A stretch of DNA of 17,422 nucleotides from CAJBLF01 sp964613015 (GCA_964613015.1 CAZTFP010000026.1:1-17422), one strand, 5' to 3'; positions 6,377 through 14,819 are shown, counted from the first letter of the stretch. Numbers and translations: made by a program. The notes: a model not told the origin generated them from the sequence alone.

Positions 6377-9300
6377 TTAGAATATTTTAGTCGCCCTCAT
6401 CAACATAAGCATCACATATCATCTTACTTCCTTCAAGTTCGGGTCGATGTTTGTGATTATTCAATCCTTTTTTAGTGCCTTCAAATGCTCTATATAATAC
6501 GGTGTTCAGTTGTTGTATTTGTTTCCATATAGTATTCTTGATAGAACTGTTCCAAATTCTGCTCTAGTTACTAATCAGTTTGGATTAAAGTTTTCCATTC
6601 CCACTCACATAATGCCTAACTGGCAAGATAGCTTAATATAAGATTTCATTTCTACTGATTGGGTTGCAATATCTTTGAAGTTACATTGACGTCAAGTATT
6701 TATTACTCCACTCATAATCTTAATAGCATAATTGCTCATCATCTTTGCCATATGAGCTCTAGTTAGATATCAATTCAAATCCGCTTTTTGTATTGTTTCT
6801 TGAGTTATTATTCAAATCTTGTAGGCAAAAAGATAGGCATCTATAAATTCTTTAGAAAATCCACTCATACTTCAAGTTAGTAATTGTGTATTCCCACTAT
6901 TATTAGCTCCTGTAGTATTTGAACCAGTGTTAACGGTCCCTGTATTTGTTGTTCATCATCCTCAACCTCATCACCCACCTCAACCTCATCATCAGCCAGA
7001 TGATTCTGTGTTGATTACAAGTCAGGTACTTTGTACTGCTGTTCCAATTGCTCACAATGAGGATACTGGAGTAACTTGAAATTTTATAGTCTTAGCTTGG
7101 TCTGATGATAAAATACTATAAGTTTTTGTAGTTGCTCAAACAATTTCTGTATTGTCTCTATACCATTTATAGGTTGATATTCCCTCTGGGGGACTATAAA
7201 AATTCATTACAGTAGCTTTATATCAATTCGCCTGGTCGTCATATACAATGTAAGGATTGTTGTTATTATCTATAGCTAAAGAAGTATAACCAACTACTCC
7301 TGATGAAAATCCTGGAGTTCCTACAGTTTCCCAAGAAACTCAATTAAATTTTTTCACAGTAGATTTTTGTCCACTTCCATAATCTACATATGAAATATAT
7401 GAGGTATTATTATTGTCTATACGCAAAGACAGAGAATATACTTGGTCTGATGAAAAACCAGAAGTTCATACAAATTCCCAGTTCATTCAATTGAATTTCA
7501 TTACTGTTAATTTATTTCAATTAGAATTATCAGCAAATGCCATATATGGAATATTATTACTATTGATAGCAAAGGATGTATGAACTGTCTGACCTGGTGA
7601 AAAACCAAGAGTTCATACAGCTTCCCAATTGGTTCAACTGTATTTCATTACTGTTGCCCTTCATCAATTTCCCACATCATTATATGCAACATATGGGACA
7701 TTATTACCATCTATTGCAAATGACACATAGTTAGCAGTTCCCGATGAAAATCCTGGCATACCTACAGTTTCCCAAGAAACTCAATTAAATTTCATTACTG
7801 TTGCTCTTTGTCAATTTCCCGCATCTCTATACGCAACATATGGGATATTATTGTTTATTACCAATGATATATATTCTGATTGTCCCGATGAAAATCCTAG
7901 CATCCCTACAGTTTCCCAAGAAACTCAATTAAATTTTTTCACTGTTGCTTTATTTGAATTTCATATATCCATATATGCAACATATGGGATATTATTGTCA
8001 TCTATACCTATAGATGTATAAATTGCTCCTCCAGATGAAAATCCTGACATTCATACAACTTCCCAATTGGTTCAACTGTATTTCATTACTGTTGCTTTTC
8101 CTCAATTTCCCACATCATTATAAACTACATAAGGTACATTATTATTATTCATTGTAATAGATGGATAATATACTCCACTTGAAGAAAATCATATTCCTCC
8201 TACTAAGTCCCAAGTAATATTTGTATATCCATAAGTATATACTCCTGTAAGAGTTTGACCAACATTAGGAGTACCAGTAATTGAAACACTAGAGACAACT
8301 GGTGCTGAATTTATAATTACTCCTGAACTTTGTTGTAGATTTCAAGTGGTACCGATGATTGGGACTGGAACGACTCCGAATCTTATAGTCTTGCCAATAT
8401 CTGATGATTGGACGTTATAACCTATTCCTGTGGCTCAAGTTATCAATATTCCATCTCTATACCAACTATAAACCGATGTTCATTCTGGATGGACACCAAA
8501 TTTTAAGACATTGGCTCAAGAGCCATTACCATATCATATATATGGCATATTGAAAGCATCTATAGCAATAGAAGAAGGATATCTGTTTGGCAATGAAAGA
8601 CCTGAATTTCCAACACCGACCCAACTGGTACCGTTGAATTTCATAACAGTTGCTTTATTTTGGTCTGAAGTGTTTGCATATGTTATATAGGGAACATTAT
8701 TATTATCTAATGTCATATCGACATACGTTGCAAGACCAGATGAGAGAAACATGGTTCAAACATACTGTCGAATAGTTCAATTGAATTTCATCATAGATGC
8801 AGGACCATGGTTGATACCGGTAGATAAACCCATTGCCATATAAGGAACATTATTATGGTCCAAAGTGAAAGAAATTGTTTCCACGCTATAACTGGAAAAC
8901 CCTTGGGTTCAAACGAGGTCTCGTCACGTGCCATTAAACTTCATAACAGAAACATTCCCAGCAGCAAGATATGCAACGTATGGGATATTGTTATTATCCA
9001 AAACAAGATTTATATTAGTAACATTGTCTGTTCCTAAAGAAAATCACCAATCTCAAACATAATCTCGTCATGTTCCATTAAATTTCATTACTGAAACCTT
9101 AGAACTAGAAGCATAAATTGAGTCAATAAATGCTACATACGGGATATTATTATTGTCTATAGCCAAAGAAACTTTAGCATCACCACCAGGTGAAAAACCT
9201 AGAGGTCAGACAACTACTCGGTCTGTTCAACTATACTTTTTTACCGTGATTTTATTTTTGTAAATCCCAGCTCACTGTGTAGAATCTGAATATGCTATAT

Positions 9301-9697
9301 AAGGAATATTATTTTTGGCCATTGCAAATGAATAACCCACTGTTCCTGTAGAAACTGGTGAATTTCAAACAAGTTCTCGACTAGTTCCATTAAATTTTCT
9401 AACTCGTGGCAAATCAAGATTATCTAGATACGCTATATATGGTATATTTAGAGAATTTAATATAACAATAGGAGAAAAGGCATCTCCCGAAAAAGACATT
9501 GGAGTTCCTACATCCTCCCAAACACTAGCCGGTGTCGAATAAGTATATCCTCAAGTCAATATCTGTCCGACATTTGGAGTACCAGTAATCGTAAGAGTTG
9601 TTGCTGAAGGAACACTTGAAGCAAAAACGCTTATATTACTACCAAACAATAAAAACCCAAAGATAAAGCCGAGAATCAAGAAAGAAAACTTTTTCAT
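6377..9697 (-). CDS. Giant secreted beta-propeller-like repeat protein with C-terminal SLH-type repeats, 1106 aa
   Basis: The frame from the ATG at 9697 to TAA at 6377-6379 is open only with UGA=Gly. A signal peptide (KKFSFLILGFIFGFLLFG, cleavage near VFA-SS at residue 27) is followed by two arrays of about 49-residue repeats at roughly 55-400 and 490-835. Their consensus is GFSSG...aIDnNNiPYvaY.D.gN..kATVmKFNGtsWe.VG, a beta-propeller-like blade. Each array is preceded by ITGTPNVGQxLTG and followed by an Ig-like segment (YSWYRDGILITGAT; YKWYRDNTEIVGAT). Residues 901-915 are 15 consecutive Gly. Residues 945-1106 hold S-layer-homology-like repeats (YLTRAHMAKMMSNYAIKI; LGIMGVGMENFNPNGLVTRA; EVRGYVMLMLMRATKIF), a common C-terminus of candidate-phylum surface proteins. 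It is the last gene of a lipoprotein operon. Likely role: cell-surface binding or adhesion (inference). Confidence 0.9.
6953..6997 (-). other. 15-residue glycine linker written with mixed UGA and GGN codons
   Basis: Codons 901-915 of the SLH-type protein are, in order, GGC, three TGA, GGT, TGA, GGT, GGG, two TGA, GGT, TGA, GGA, two TGA: nine UGA and six GGN. The run links the last Ig-like domain to the SLH-like region. TGA and GGN alternating within a pure Gly tract is direct internal evidence that UGA means Gly. Confidence 0.9.
7321..7936 (-). repeat. Near-identical blade repeats at the DNA level
   Basis: A 31-base segment beginning CTACAGTTTCCCAAG occurs at 7321-7351, 7762-7792 and 7906-7936. 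Another segment, around CCCAATTGGTTCAACTG, occurs near 7624 and 8064. The spacing is about 147 bases or multiples of it, one 49-residue blade. Other blades are conserved only in protein sequence, so these copies point to recent duplication or gene conversion within the array. Confidence 0.8.
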
Positions 9698-9722
9698 TTA
9701 CAGTATTAGAAAGTAATAAAAT

Positions 9723-9935
9723 TTATAATCAAATTATTTCAACATCACCATTTCTAGTAAACCATTCTCTAAAAAAATCGTCTGCTTCCTCTTTCGTGTC
9801 AAATCTTTCTTCTGCTGATAAATCTACTTCCTTATATCTTATAGTATCTCAGTTAATATCGACCGAAATCATACCAGCTGGAACCCATTTTTTCGATTCC
9901 AATAGTTGGTAAGAATTAACCCTAAATTGTGACAT
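9723..9935 (-). CDS. Small hypothetical protein, 70 aa
   Basis: The ATG at 9935 opens a frame to TAA at 9723-9725, with two TGA codons read as Gly (VDINGDTIRYKEVD and the penultimate residue). There is no signal peptide: the protein is soluble and acidic, with a beta-rich N-terminal half (MSQFRVNSYQLLESKKWVPA) and a helix EERFDTKEEADDFFREWF. I do not recognise it. The layout of strands plus one helix containing tkeeAddffreW resembles small single-domain proteins of unknown function. It is the sixth gene of the surface operon, 22 bases after the lipoprotein at 9958 and 25 bases before the SLH-type gene, and it carries the shared leader motif. As the only apparently cytoplasmic member, it could regulate or chaperone the large protein; this is inference. 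Confidence 0.65.
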
Positions 9936-9957
9936 ATTATCAATTAGAAAATAAAAA

Positions 9958-10389
9958 TTAATTTTCCATATAATTTTTAATAAACCCATTAAAATCAGTA
10001 ACTGATTTACAATCTTTTGTTTGGTCGATGAAATAGCAGTAGTTACTAGGTTTACCTAGTCAATCCTTACCAAATGTTCCATTTGCATATTCTTTATTTT
10101 CAAAAACATCATATAGAATTTCAGAAATTCCAGAATCATCAAAAAATCTTTCTGTAATTAGAATAAAGCATTTATTTTGGTTAACATTATAGTGGTTTTG
10201 GTAATCCCAAGTGTTAATATCTGCTTTTTTATTATCGAAAAATATCTTTGCTTGAGTCGCACATTTTTGTTGAACATCAATACTAGCAGTATTTGAGGTA
10301 TCTATCTGCTGAGTTTCCTGGTTATTTGTACATCAAGATAAAAACATCAACATCATAAGAACAAAAAGAGTTATCATATTTTTCTTCAT
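9958..10389 (-). CDS. Putative lipoprotein, 143 aa
   Basis: The ATG at 10389 opens a frame to TAA at 9958-9960. MKKNMITLFVLMMLMFLSGC is a lipoprotein signal: the lipobox is LSGC with Gly19 encoded by TGA and Cys20 as the predicted lipidated residue. A Gln/Thr-rich spacer follows, then a globular domain with four Cys (QKCATQAKIFF; NQNKCFILITERFFDDSG; PSNYCYFIDQTKDCKSV), which could form disulfides outside the membrane. The pattern of short aromatic-rich strands is common in exported proteins of unknown function; I do not recognise the domain. It is the fifth gene of the operon and carries the shared leader. Its spacer from the upstream gene is longer (42 bases), containing an extra TTTTATTTTCTAA copy. 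Confidence 0.8.
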
Positions 10390-10431
10390 TTATACATATT
10401 AGAAAATAAAAATATTTTTATTGGTTATTTT

Positions 10432-10878
10432 CTAAAATCATATATACCTATGGACTCATAACGTAAAGATATGTCAGTCTTTATCTTTTCATACTATGTT
10501 TGAGGTTTTTTTATTTATTGTGAATTCATAAATATCATCATACAACACTAACTCCTCATCATTATTACGCCTAACCAACAATTTTTGTAAACTCGTATTA
10601 GCTAATCATCATCTGTTTCAAATAAAATCTGTATAGAAATACAATGTTTTATTGCTTCTATCCATTACTCAATAGATTATGTATGCTTCATACATTTTTT
10701 TTGATGCCTCGAAATTAATAGGATTTACAAATCATCACGCACTAAAAGAATTTTCATCACCATAGGTGTATCAACCATCTGAAGATATATACCGGGATTT
10801 GGGAACAAAATACCAAACAAGCAGAATTAGATTAATTAACAAGGAAATATATACGACATACGAATATCTTTTTTTCAT
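10432..10878 (-). CDS. Membrane-anchored hypothetical protein, 148 aa
   Basis: The ATG at 10878 opens a frame to TAG at 10432-10434 with eleven TGA codons read as Gly. An N-terminal helix (YSYVVYISLLINLILLVWYF, about residues 5-24) lacks a lipobox and probably acts as an uncleaved membrane anchor. The rest is an extracytoplasmic beta-rich domain rich in Tyr and Asp (GGYTYGDENSFSAGGFVNP; MYEAYIIYGVMDRSNKTLYF; ELVLYDDIYEFTINKKTSN). The sequence suggests a repeated strand-turn fold, but no known domain is recognisable. It is the fourth gene of the surface operon, between an SH3b lipoprotein and another lipoprotein, and its leader is the clearest copy of the shared motif. TGA density is high, so it is invisible to standard-code gene finders. 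Confidence 0.75.
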
Positions 10879-10902
10879 TTACAGTTTTAGAAAATAAATT
10901 AT

Positions 10903-11466
10903 TTAAAAAGCCTTAGAAGATATCCATCCTCTTGTTCAATACATATCAATATTATACCAAAGTTCATCATCAACATACTGATAATCAAATATATCAACCG
11001 TGTTTGTGGGGTCTATTTTCTGAATAATATTTCAATTTATTCAAGGACTTGTTCTCAAATTGACACCATACTTTATCTCATAGCTTCAATTCATCAATGG
11101 AGTTTCTAATATTACTTTAACCATATTCTCCATTGGGGCCTCCATAACACTATCGCTTTTTTTATCGTAATATTTTACGTAACACGTATTAGCATATTCG
11201 TTATAATATGCCGACATAAAATTGTTATATTGTAATTTCAGACTATCTCATCTTTCTTGGCATTTCAAATTATTTTCAAAATTTTGCTTTTGCTGTAAAG
11301 CCAAGTCTGCCTCTTCTTTATCTATTCTTTTTTGTTCTATTTGTTGATTAATTTGTTGTTGTAGCAAATCATTTTGTTGCTTAAGTTGAGCAATTTCCTC
11401 TTTGCTAGTACATCACATCAAGAAAAAGATAGATAATAGAGTAACCGAAAGAAAAACCTTTTTCAT
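10903..11466 (-). CDS. Lipoprotein with Gln-rich coiled coil and C-terminal SH3b domain, 187 aa
   Basis: The ATG at 11466 opens a frame to TAA at 10903-10905. The signal MKKVFLSVTLLSIFFLMGC has Gly18 as TGA and Cys19 as the lipid site. A Gln-rich coiled coil (KQQNDLLQQQINQQIEQKRI) leads to a segment shared with the gene at 11878: LKCQERGDSLKLQYNNFMSA then YYNEYANTCYVKYYD. The C-terminus (about residues 130-187) matches a bacterial SH3 domain: YGVNLRTSPGINGNIIQKID, then a hydrophobic strand, LWYNIDMYGTRGWISSKAF. SH3b domains usually bind peptidoglycan or other wall ligands, so this protein may link membrane and wall. It is the third gene of the surface operon. The two shared Cys (CQER and TCYV) may form a disulfide. 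Confidence 0.87.
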
Positions 11467-11490
11467 CTATGGTTTTAGAAATTTAAAATA

Positions 11491-11856
11491 TTATCAATCG
11501 CAAGCACATCCAACTGGTTGATGGCAAGTATAGCTTCTACTTATACAAGAGTCCCCACACGCCTTACCTTTACTACAGGTTTTACAACAAGCACTTTGGC
11601 TAGGTGTATCATAATTAGTGTTATTATTATCATTATTAGGTATGTTAGTATTATAGTTATTAGACGTATCAACATTATTGCTAGGATAGTCAGAAGTAGT
11701 AACAGCAGATTCTTGTATTGCTTGTTTTTGTAGTTCTACCTGTTGTTGTAATATACTATTTTGTTGTTTTAGTAGTTCAACTTCTTGAGAGTTTCTGCAT
11801 CCAGTTAACATCAACAAAACCATTATTCATAGGGACATAGTTAGTAATTTTTTCAT
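11491..11856 (-). CDS. Lipoprotein with Cys-rich C-terminal motif, 121 aa
   Basis: The true start is the ATG at 11856, eleven codons before an internal start that would remain under the standard code, because TGA encodes Gly10 in MKKLLTMSLGIMVLLMLTGC. Cys20 is the lipid site. A coiled coil like that of its neighbours (VELLKQQNSILQQQVELQKQ) is followed by an Asn/Asp/Thr-rich, probably flexible linker (residues 45-87). The last 34 residues contain nine Cys: ACCKTCSKGKACGDSCISRS then YTCHQPVGCACDG. This GKACGDSCI...TCH.P.GCAC pattern recurs at the C-terminus of secreted proteins in many bacteria; it probably forms a compact disulfide- or metal-bound knot. Translation ends with a TGA-encoded Gly and then TAA at 11491-11493. 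Second gene of the operon. Confidence 0.85.
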
Positions 11857-11877
11857 TTACAATTTTTGAAAATAAAA

Positions 11878-12462
11878 TTATTTAGGAAGCCAGGTAGCTG
11901 CAGTTTTTAGATAGTTAAGTGTATATTGTCAAAAATATCAATCTGCTCTCGATATAATAGGGATATTATCTCACTCTTTCATTCATACAATTATTTGCAT
12001 AGATTTTACGTCTCACGCTAACAATAATTTAATAATCAGTCCTTTTAAAGCGGGTTGCTGAAAATTATTTAGGATATTTATCACTTCTTGATATGTCACC
12101 CCTCAATATAGTTTGGGAATGCTTTGTTGTAGTTGAGTTACAGAAATAGTTAATGTAGGTCAAAAGTCTTCCATAGATGATTCAGCTAACATTTGATTGT
12201 TATCATAATATTTTACATAACAGGTACCAGCTATCTCATTATAATAAGCTGAAAAAACATTATTGTACTGTACCTTTAATTTATCTCATCTTTCTTGGCA
12301 CTTTAAGTTTTTTTGAAAATTTAGATTTTCTTGATTCTCTTGTAATTGTGACTGTAGCAGGTCATTTTGTTGTTTAATCCTTTCGGCATCTTGATTGTTT
12401 GTACACCCTGAAAGAAATATTAGAGTAGCCAAAGCCAACAAGATTGTTATTGATTTATTCAT
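11878..12462 (-). CDS. Lipoprotein with Gln-rich coiled coil, 194 aa; first gene of the surface operon
   Basis: The ATG at 12462 opens a frame to TAA at 11878-11880. MNKSITILLALATLIFLSGC is a lipoprotein signal, with GGG for the lipobox Gly here and Cys20 as the lipid site. The mature part begins with RIKQQNDLLQSQLQENQENL and continues with LKCQERGDKLKVQYNNVFSA then YYNEIAGTCYVKYYD, closely matching the SH3b lipoprotein two genes downstream. The C-terminal 90 residues differ: there is no SH3b domain but a helical region (SVTQLQQSIPKLYGGVTYQE; ALKGLIIKLLLAGDVKSMQI) ending in TAATWLPK. The two proteins are therefore paralogues with exchanged C-termini. It is preceded by about 200 bases without a minus-strand gene, so the operon promoter should lie in 12463-12600, but I could not fix it. 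Confidence 0.85.
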
Positions 12463-12549
12463 AGGAAATGAAAAATAAATAAATTATCAAACCTATTCTT
12501 CTAGATTACGCTTTTAATAATCTTTTATGCGTAATATACAAGACAATAT

Positions 12550-12577
12550 TTGACAATATCCGATAAATATTTATAGT
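12550..12577 (+). promoter_or_regulatory. Good-consensus plus-strand promoter with no obvious large gene
   Basis: A perfect TTGACA (12550-12555), a 16-base spacer and TATAGT (12572-12577) form one of the best sigma-70-like promoters in the window. The spacer and -10 contain the palindrome ATAAATATTTAT (12563-12574), and GACAATAT is repeated in tandem at 12542 and 12552. It points away from the surface operon, towards the end of the convergent integrase gene. It could drive a short RNA or the small ORF at 12583. Confidence 0.4.
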
Positions 12578-12582
12578 ACAAA

Positions 12583-12675
12583 ATGGTTTTTTTAATGAAA
12601 GTTACTGTATCAACTTATGGATATATAATCAGGATTTTATTCGGGGATACCCCCTACCCATCTACGGGTTTATAA
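12583..12675 (+). CDS. Possible 30-aa peptide
   Basis: An ATG at 12583 (or 12595) starts a short frame ending at TAA 12673-12675: MVFLMKVTVSTYGYIIRILF, then GDTPYPSTGL. It lies right behind the promoter at 12550-12577 and overlaps the end of the antisense integrase gene by six bases. There is no TGA and no homology that I recognise. A short hydrophobic N-terminal half could insert in a membrane. Apart from position there is little to support it. Confidence 0.2.
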   Translation: MVFLMKVTVSTYGYIIRILFGDTPYPSTGL

Positions 12676-13311
12676 GTCTAATTTCATACAAGCATCTTCT
12701 ATTTCGTCATTAGTAATTCATAGATATCTCTTAGTGACAGACATATTACTATGGTTTAGTTTATGCTGTATAACTTCCAAAGATATACCCTTCATTCTTG
12801 CTTGATATCATCGTGTTTTTCTAAGCGTATGCCCTCAATAATTACCAATCAATCAAACATCTTTACACCATTGGCTAAGCATAAGCCAAGCCATTTTTCT
12901 ACCTATCGGCTTATCTCACGGCTTATTAGTTCTCCTATGGAAGAATATATAATTATTATAATCTTTCAGTATGTTTGGATAGATTTTTTGATATTCCCAT
13001 AAAGTGTTTTTGACCTTAGGTGTTATAGTAACTCTATGAGGTTTAGATGTCTTAGTTTCTTTCAAGTCAAAATATTCTTTTACGTTCCCCTGTTCATCAA
13101 ATAAATCACTAACTCTAATGGAGAGTAAATCTGATATTCTCAAGGCTGAGTTAATCCCAAGTTCAAACAATAATAGATTTCTTATATCTCATTCTCATTT
13201 GAGAATATTTTTGATTTGGGCTATTTTTTTTAAATCTCTAATCGGTTCAACAAATTGCATTCAAGATTTAGTAATTTTTTCATTGGATAGGTCAGTCATC
13301 TCATTGGACAT
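12670..13311 (-). CDS. Compact tyrosine recombinase (phage integrase family), 213 aa
   Basis: The ATG at 13311 follows an in-frame TAA a few codons upstream; the frame ends at TAA 12670-12672. Catalytic residues are visible: Arg58 in NSALRISDLLSIRVSDLF, His161 and Arg164 in YGGHTLRKTRGYQA, His187 in IQHKLNHSNMSVTK and nucleophile Tyr196 in KRYLGITNDE. Several Gly positions are TGA, including both residues before HTLRKT. The N-terminal core-binding (SAM-like) domain of XerC/XerD enzymes is almost absent (about 40 residues precede the catalytic domain). This makes it a minimal catalytic-domain enzyme like those of some phages and integrative elements. It converts DNA sites through a 3'-phosphotyrosine intermediate, for integration, excision or inversion. 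It lies between the surface operon and a plus-strand membrane-protein set, with an 11-bp inverted repeat just upstream. Confidence 0.88.
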
Positions 13312-13333
13312 AAATCAGATAAAAGAGTATTAC

Positions 13334-13412
13334 GTCCATAAGATAACAATCCGATGGAAGAAATCAAGAGCAAGTTTACTTATTCTAAGAGCAATAAAAA
13401 AATCTTATGGAC
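13334..13412. repeat. 11-bp inverted repeat upstream of the tyrosine recombinase
   Basis: GTCCATAAGAT (13334-13344) and ATCTTATGGAC (13402-13412) are perfect inverted copies with a 57-base gap, starting 23 bases before the integrase ATG. They may be recombinase-binding or operator sites. Confidence 0.5.
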
Positions 13413-13458
13413 AGAATACTAATTGTGTCTAATAGAAAAAAGCCAACAATAAAAGTTA

Positions 13459-13486
13459 TTGCAAAATAATGCTAATATAATATAAC
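13459..13486 (+). promoter_or_regulatory. Promoter for the plus-strand membrane-protein set
   Basis: TTGCAA (13459-13464), 16 bases, then TATAAC (13481-13486), about 48 bases before the ATG at 13535. An overlapping TATAAT is present at 13476-13481 but is too close to this -35. Confidence 0.45.
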
Positions 13487-13534
13487 AATTGAGATATAAA
13501 CAGATTCCAGAATTCTTTATATATTAGATTGGTT

Positions 13535-14179
13535 ATGAAAAAAAATATTACTAACGAAAAAGAACTTAATAAATTTTGGGAAGCAACCAAAAAGAAGTAT
13601 AAATTATGTAAAGATACTAAAGAAATGATAGAATATAATACAACAGCAGGAGACCCCAAAAAATTTGATAGAAATTTTGGCTTCTGTTGGTCTGTATTTT
13701 CTATTTTATTTATCTTGTGAAGCTTGTTATTTGTTGGTTTGTTCATTACTCAAATGTATTGGTTTCTTTTCTCGCACATACGAATACAACCAATACGATA
13801 TATTATTCTATGAACAACTGCTTTGATATGCTTTCCATTTGTAATTTATGAAAATTATAGCAAAAAGTTAGATCTCATTTGTTATGCACGAAGAGAAACA
13901 ATGGAATATCAAGAACCACACGATTGCAGAGAACATACAGGAAAAAGATATGATATCTCAAGAATGTCTAATCTTAAAGTAAAAACCATTACGGGTTTAT
14001 TAAAATTCTCTATGTGGTATATGCAATTTATGACATTTGCTATAATATTGGCAGGACTGTTTTGAATAATCTATTATCGGAACAATATAATTGAACTTAT
14101 TACATTGAAAGCAATATGAATCAGTATAATAATTTTACTGATAATAGTAATCATAATCATATCCCAAAAGAAAAAATAA
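13535..14179 (+). CDS. Four-helix membrane protein of unknown function, 214 aa
   Basis: The ATG at 13535 opens a frame to TAA at 14177-14179; TGA codons at four positions are read as Gly and join pieces that look separate under the standard code. A soluble, Lys-rich N-terminus of about 50 residues (KKNITNEKELNKFWEATKKK) is followed by two pairs of membrane helices. The first pair is near residues 54-77 (SVFSILFILGSLLFVGLFIT) and 90-110. A roughly 50-residue loop with Cys and His follows (ENYSKKLDLICYARRETMEY; EPHDCREHTGKRYDISRMS). The second pair is near 162-182 (WYMQFMTFAIILAGLFGIIY) and 190-210. I do not recognise the family. It starts a plus-strand run with two smaller genes, with 29- and 45-base gaps, probably an operon. 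The charged cytoplasmic loop between helix pairs could be a signalling or binding site. Confidence 0.72.
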
Positions 14180-14208
14180 TTATTTTTTTATATTATAATT
14201 ACAAGATA

Positions 14209-14370
14209 ATGGGAACGTTTAGACACATCATCAGATACGGACTATCAATCATAATGATTTTAATATGATTAATTCAAGGTGGAGAGGATCCTACCTCTTG
14301 AACAATTTTCCTTTGAATAGGAGTAATATTGCTTTTTGTTTCTACAATTATCCATGAAGATGATTATTAG
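14209..14370 (+). CDS. Small two-helix membrane protein, 53 aa
   Basis: The ATG at 14209 opens a frame to TAG at 14368-14370 with three TGA codons read as Gly. MGTFRHIIRYGLSIIMILIG begins a helix, the turn is IQGGEDPTSGT, and a second helix IFLGIGVILLFVSTII is followed by HEDDY. Such minimal hairpin proteins occur next to mobile-element genes (holin-like or toxin-like), but nothing identifies this one. It follows the four-helix protein by 29 bases in the same direction. The reading is supported by two clean hydrophobic stretches flanked by charged ends. Confidence 0.6.
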
Positions 14371-14415
14371 TACAAACACAGCCAGAACAAACCCTTTATA
14401 TATAAATTGAACTTG

Positions 14416-14757
14416 ATGCAAATTTTCAAAAGAGGCCTATGTCATCTGATATGATGTAGCAAAATAACTATAGCAGAATGAGATTATTATTGTTGTGCTA
14501 GATGTTGAGAAATTTTATGAAACATAAAAATGATTAATCGGTTAATGCCAATAATAATATATAAAGATTGACATCTTTATTGTAATTTTGCTTATGAAAA
14601 AGATGTTTTTGATGGTAAAAATCATTCATCATCCTTTAAGGATTATATATGATATTATTTTAATGAAAGAGAGCTATGGTTAGTAGACAAAAAAATAGTT
14701 AAAAGAATGAAATTTCTTTTTGAAAGGCACGAAGCATTACCACCAAAGGATCTCTAA
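14416..14757 (+). CDS. Hypothetical protein with Cys cluster, 113 aa
   Basis: The ATG at 14416 opens a frame to TAA at 14755-14757 with six TGA codons read as Gly. The N-terminus has a Cys/His cluster, RGLCHLIGCSKITIAEGDYY then CCARCGEIL, resembling small zinc-ribbon proteins seen in phages and mobile elements (CxxxxGC...YYCxxCG). The rest is basic and helical (KDYIGYYFNERELWLVDKKI; RMKFLFERHEALPPKDL). Four or five Cys with one His could bind one zinc ion. It is the last gene of the plus-strand set. It ends 62 bases before the stop of the convergent recombinase remnant, with no obvious terminator hairpin between. DNA or RNA binding would suit zinc-ribbon proteins but is not shown. Confidence 0.62.
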
Positions 14758-14819
14758 ACCATAAATACAACAATCTATATAGTGTATATCCCCTATTCTG
14801 TTAACTCTACAAACCAGAA

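Larger units (their letters stand above)
9698..11877 (-). promoter_or_regulatory. Conserved leader before the start codons of the surface operon
   Basis: Most spacers of this operon (9698-9722, 9936-9957, 10390-10431, 10879-10902, 11467-11490, 11857-11877) are 21-25 bases long (one is 42) and share, on the coding strand, an AT-rich segment running into the ATG. Examples are TTTTCTAAAACTGTAAATG before the gene at 10878, TTTCTAATACTGTAAATG before 9697, TTTTCAAAAATTGTAAATG before 11856 and TTTCTAAAACCATAGATG before 11466. None contains a Shine-Dalgarno sequence. The pattern could be a translation-initiation signal or a relic of gene duplication. Confidence 0.7.

Noticed and set aside
7321..8095. 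Regular short repeats as a CRISPR array
   Set aside because: Unit length is about 147 bases, matches the codon frame of the surface protein and encodes propeller-like blades; there are no short palindromic repeats or unique spacers.
12645..12655. GGGG-ATA-CCCC as a terminator between convergent genes
   Set aside because: The stem is only four base pairs and is not followed by a T-run on either strand.
13118..13432. Plus-strand ORF of 104 codons
   Set aside because: It is antisense to the tyrosine recombinase and its upstream region; the recombinase has catalytic residues in the other frame.
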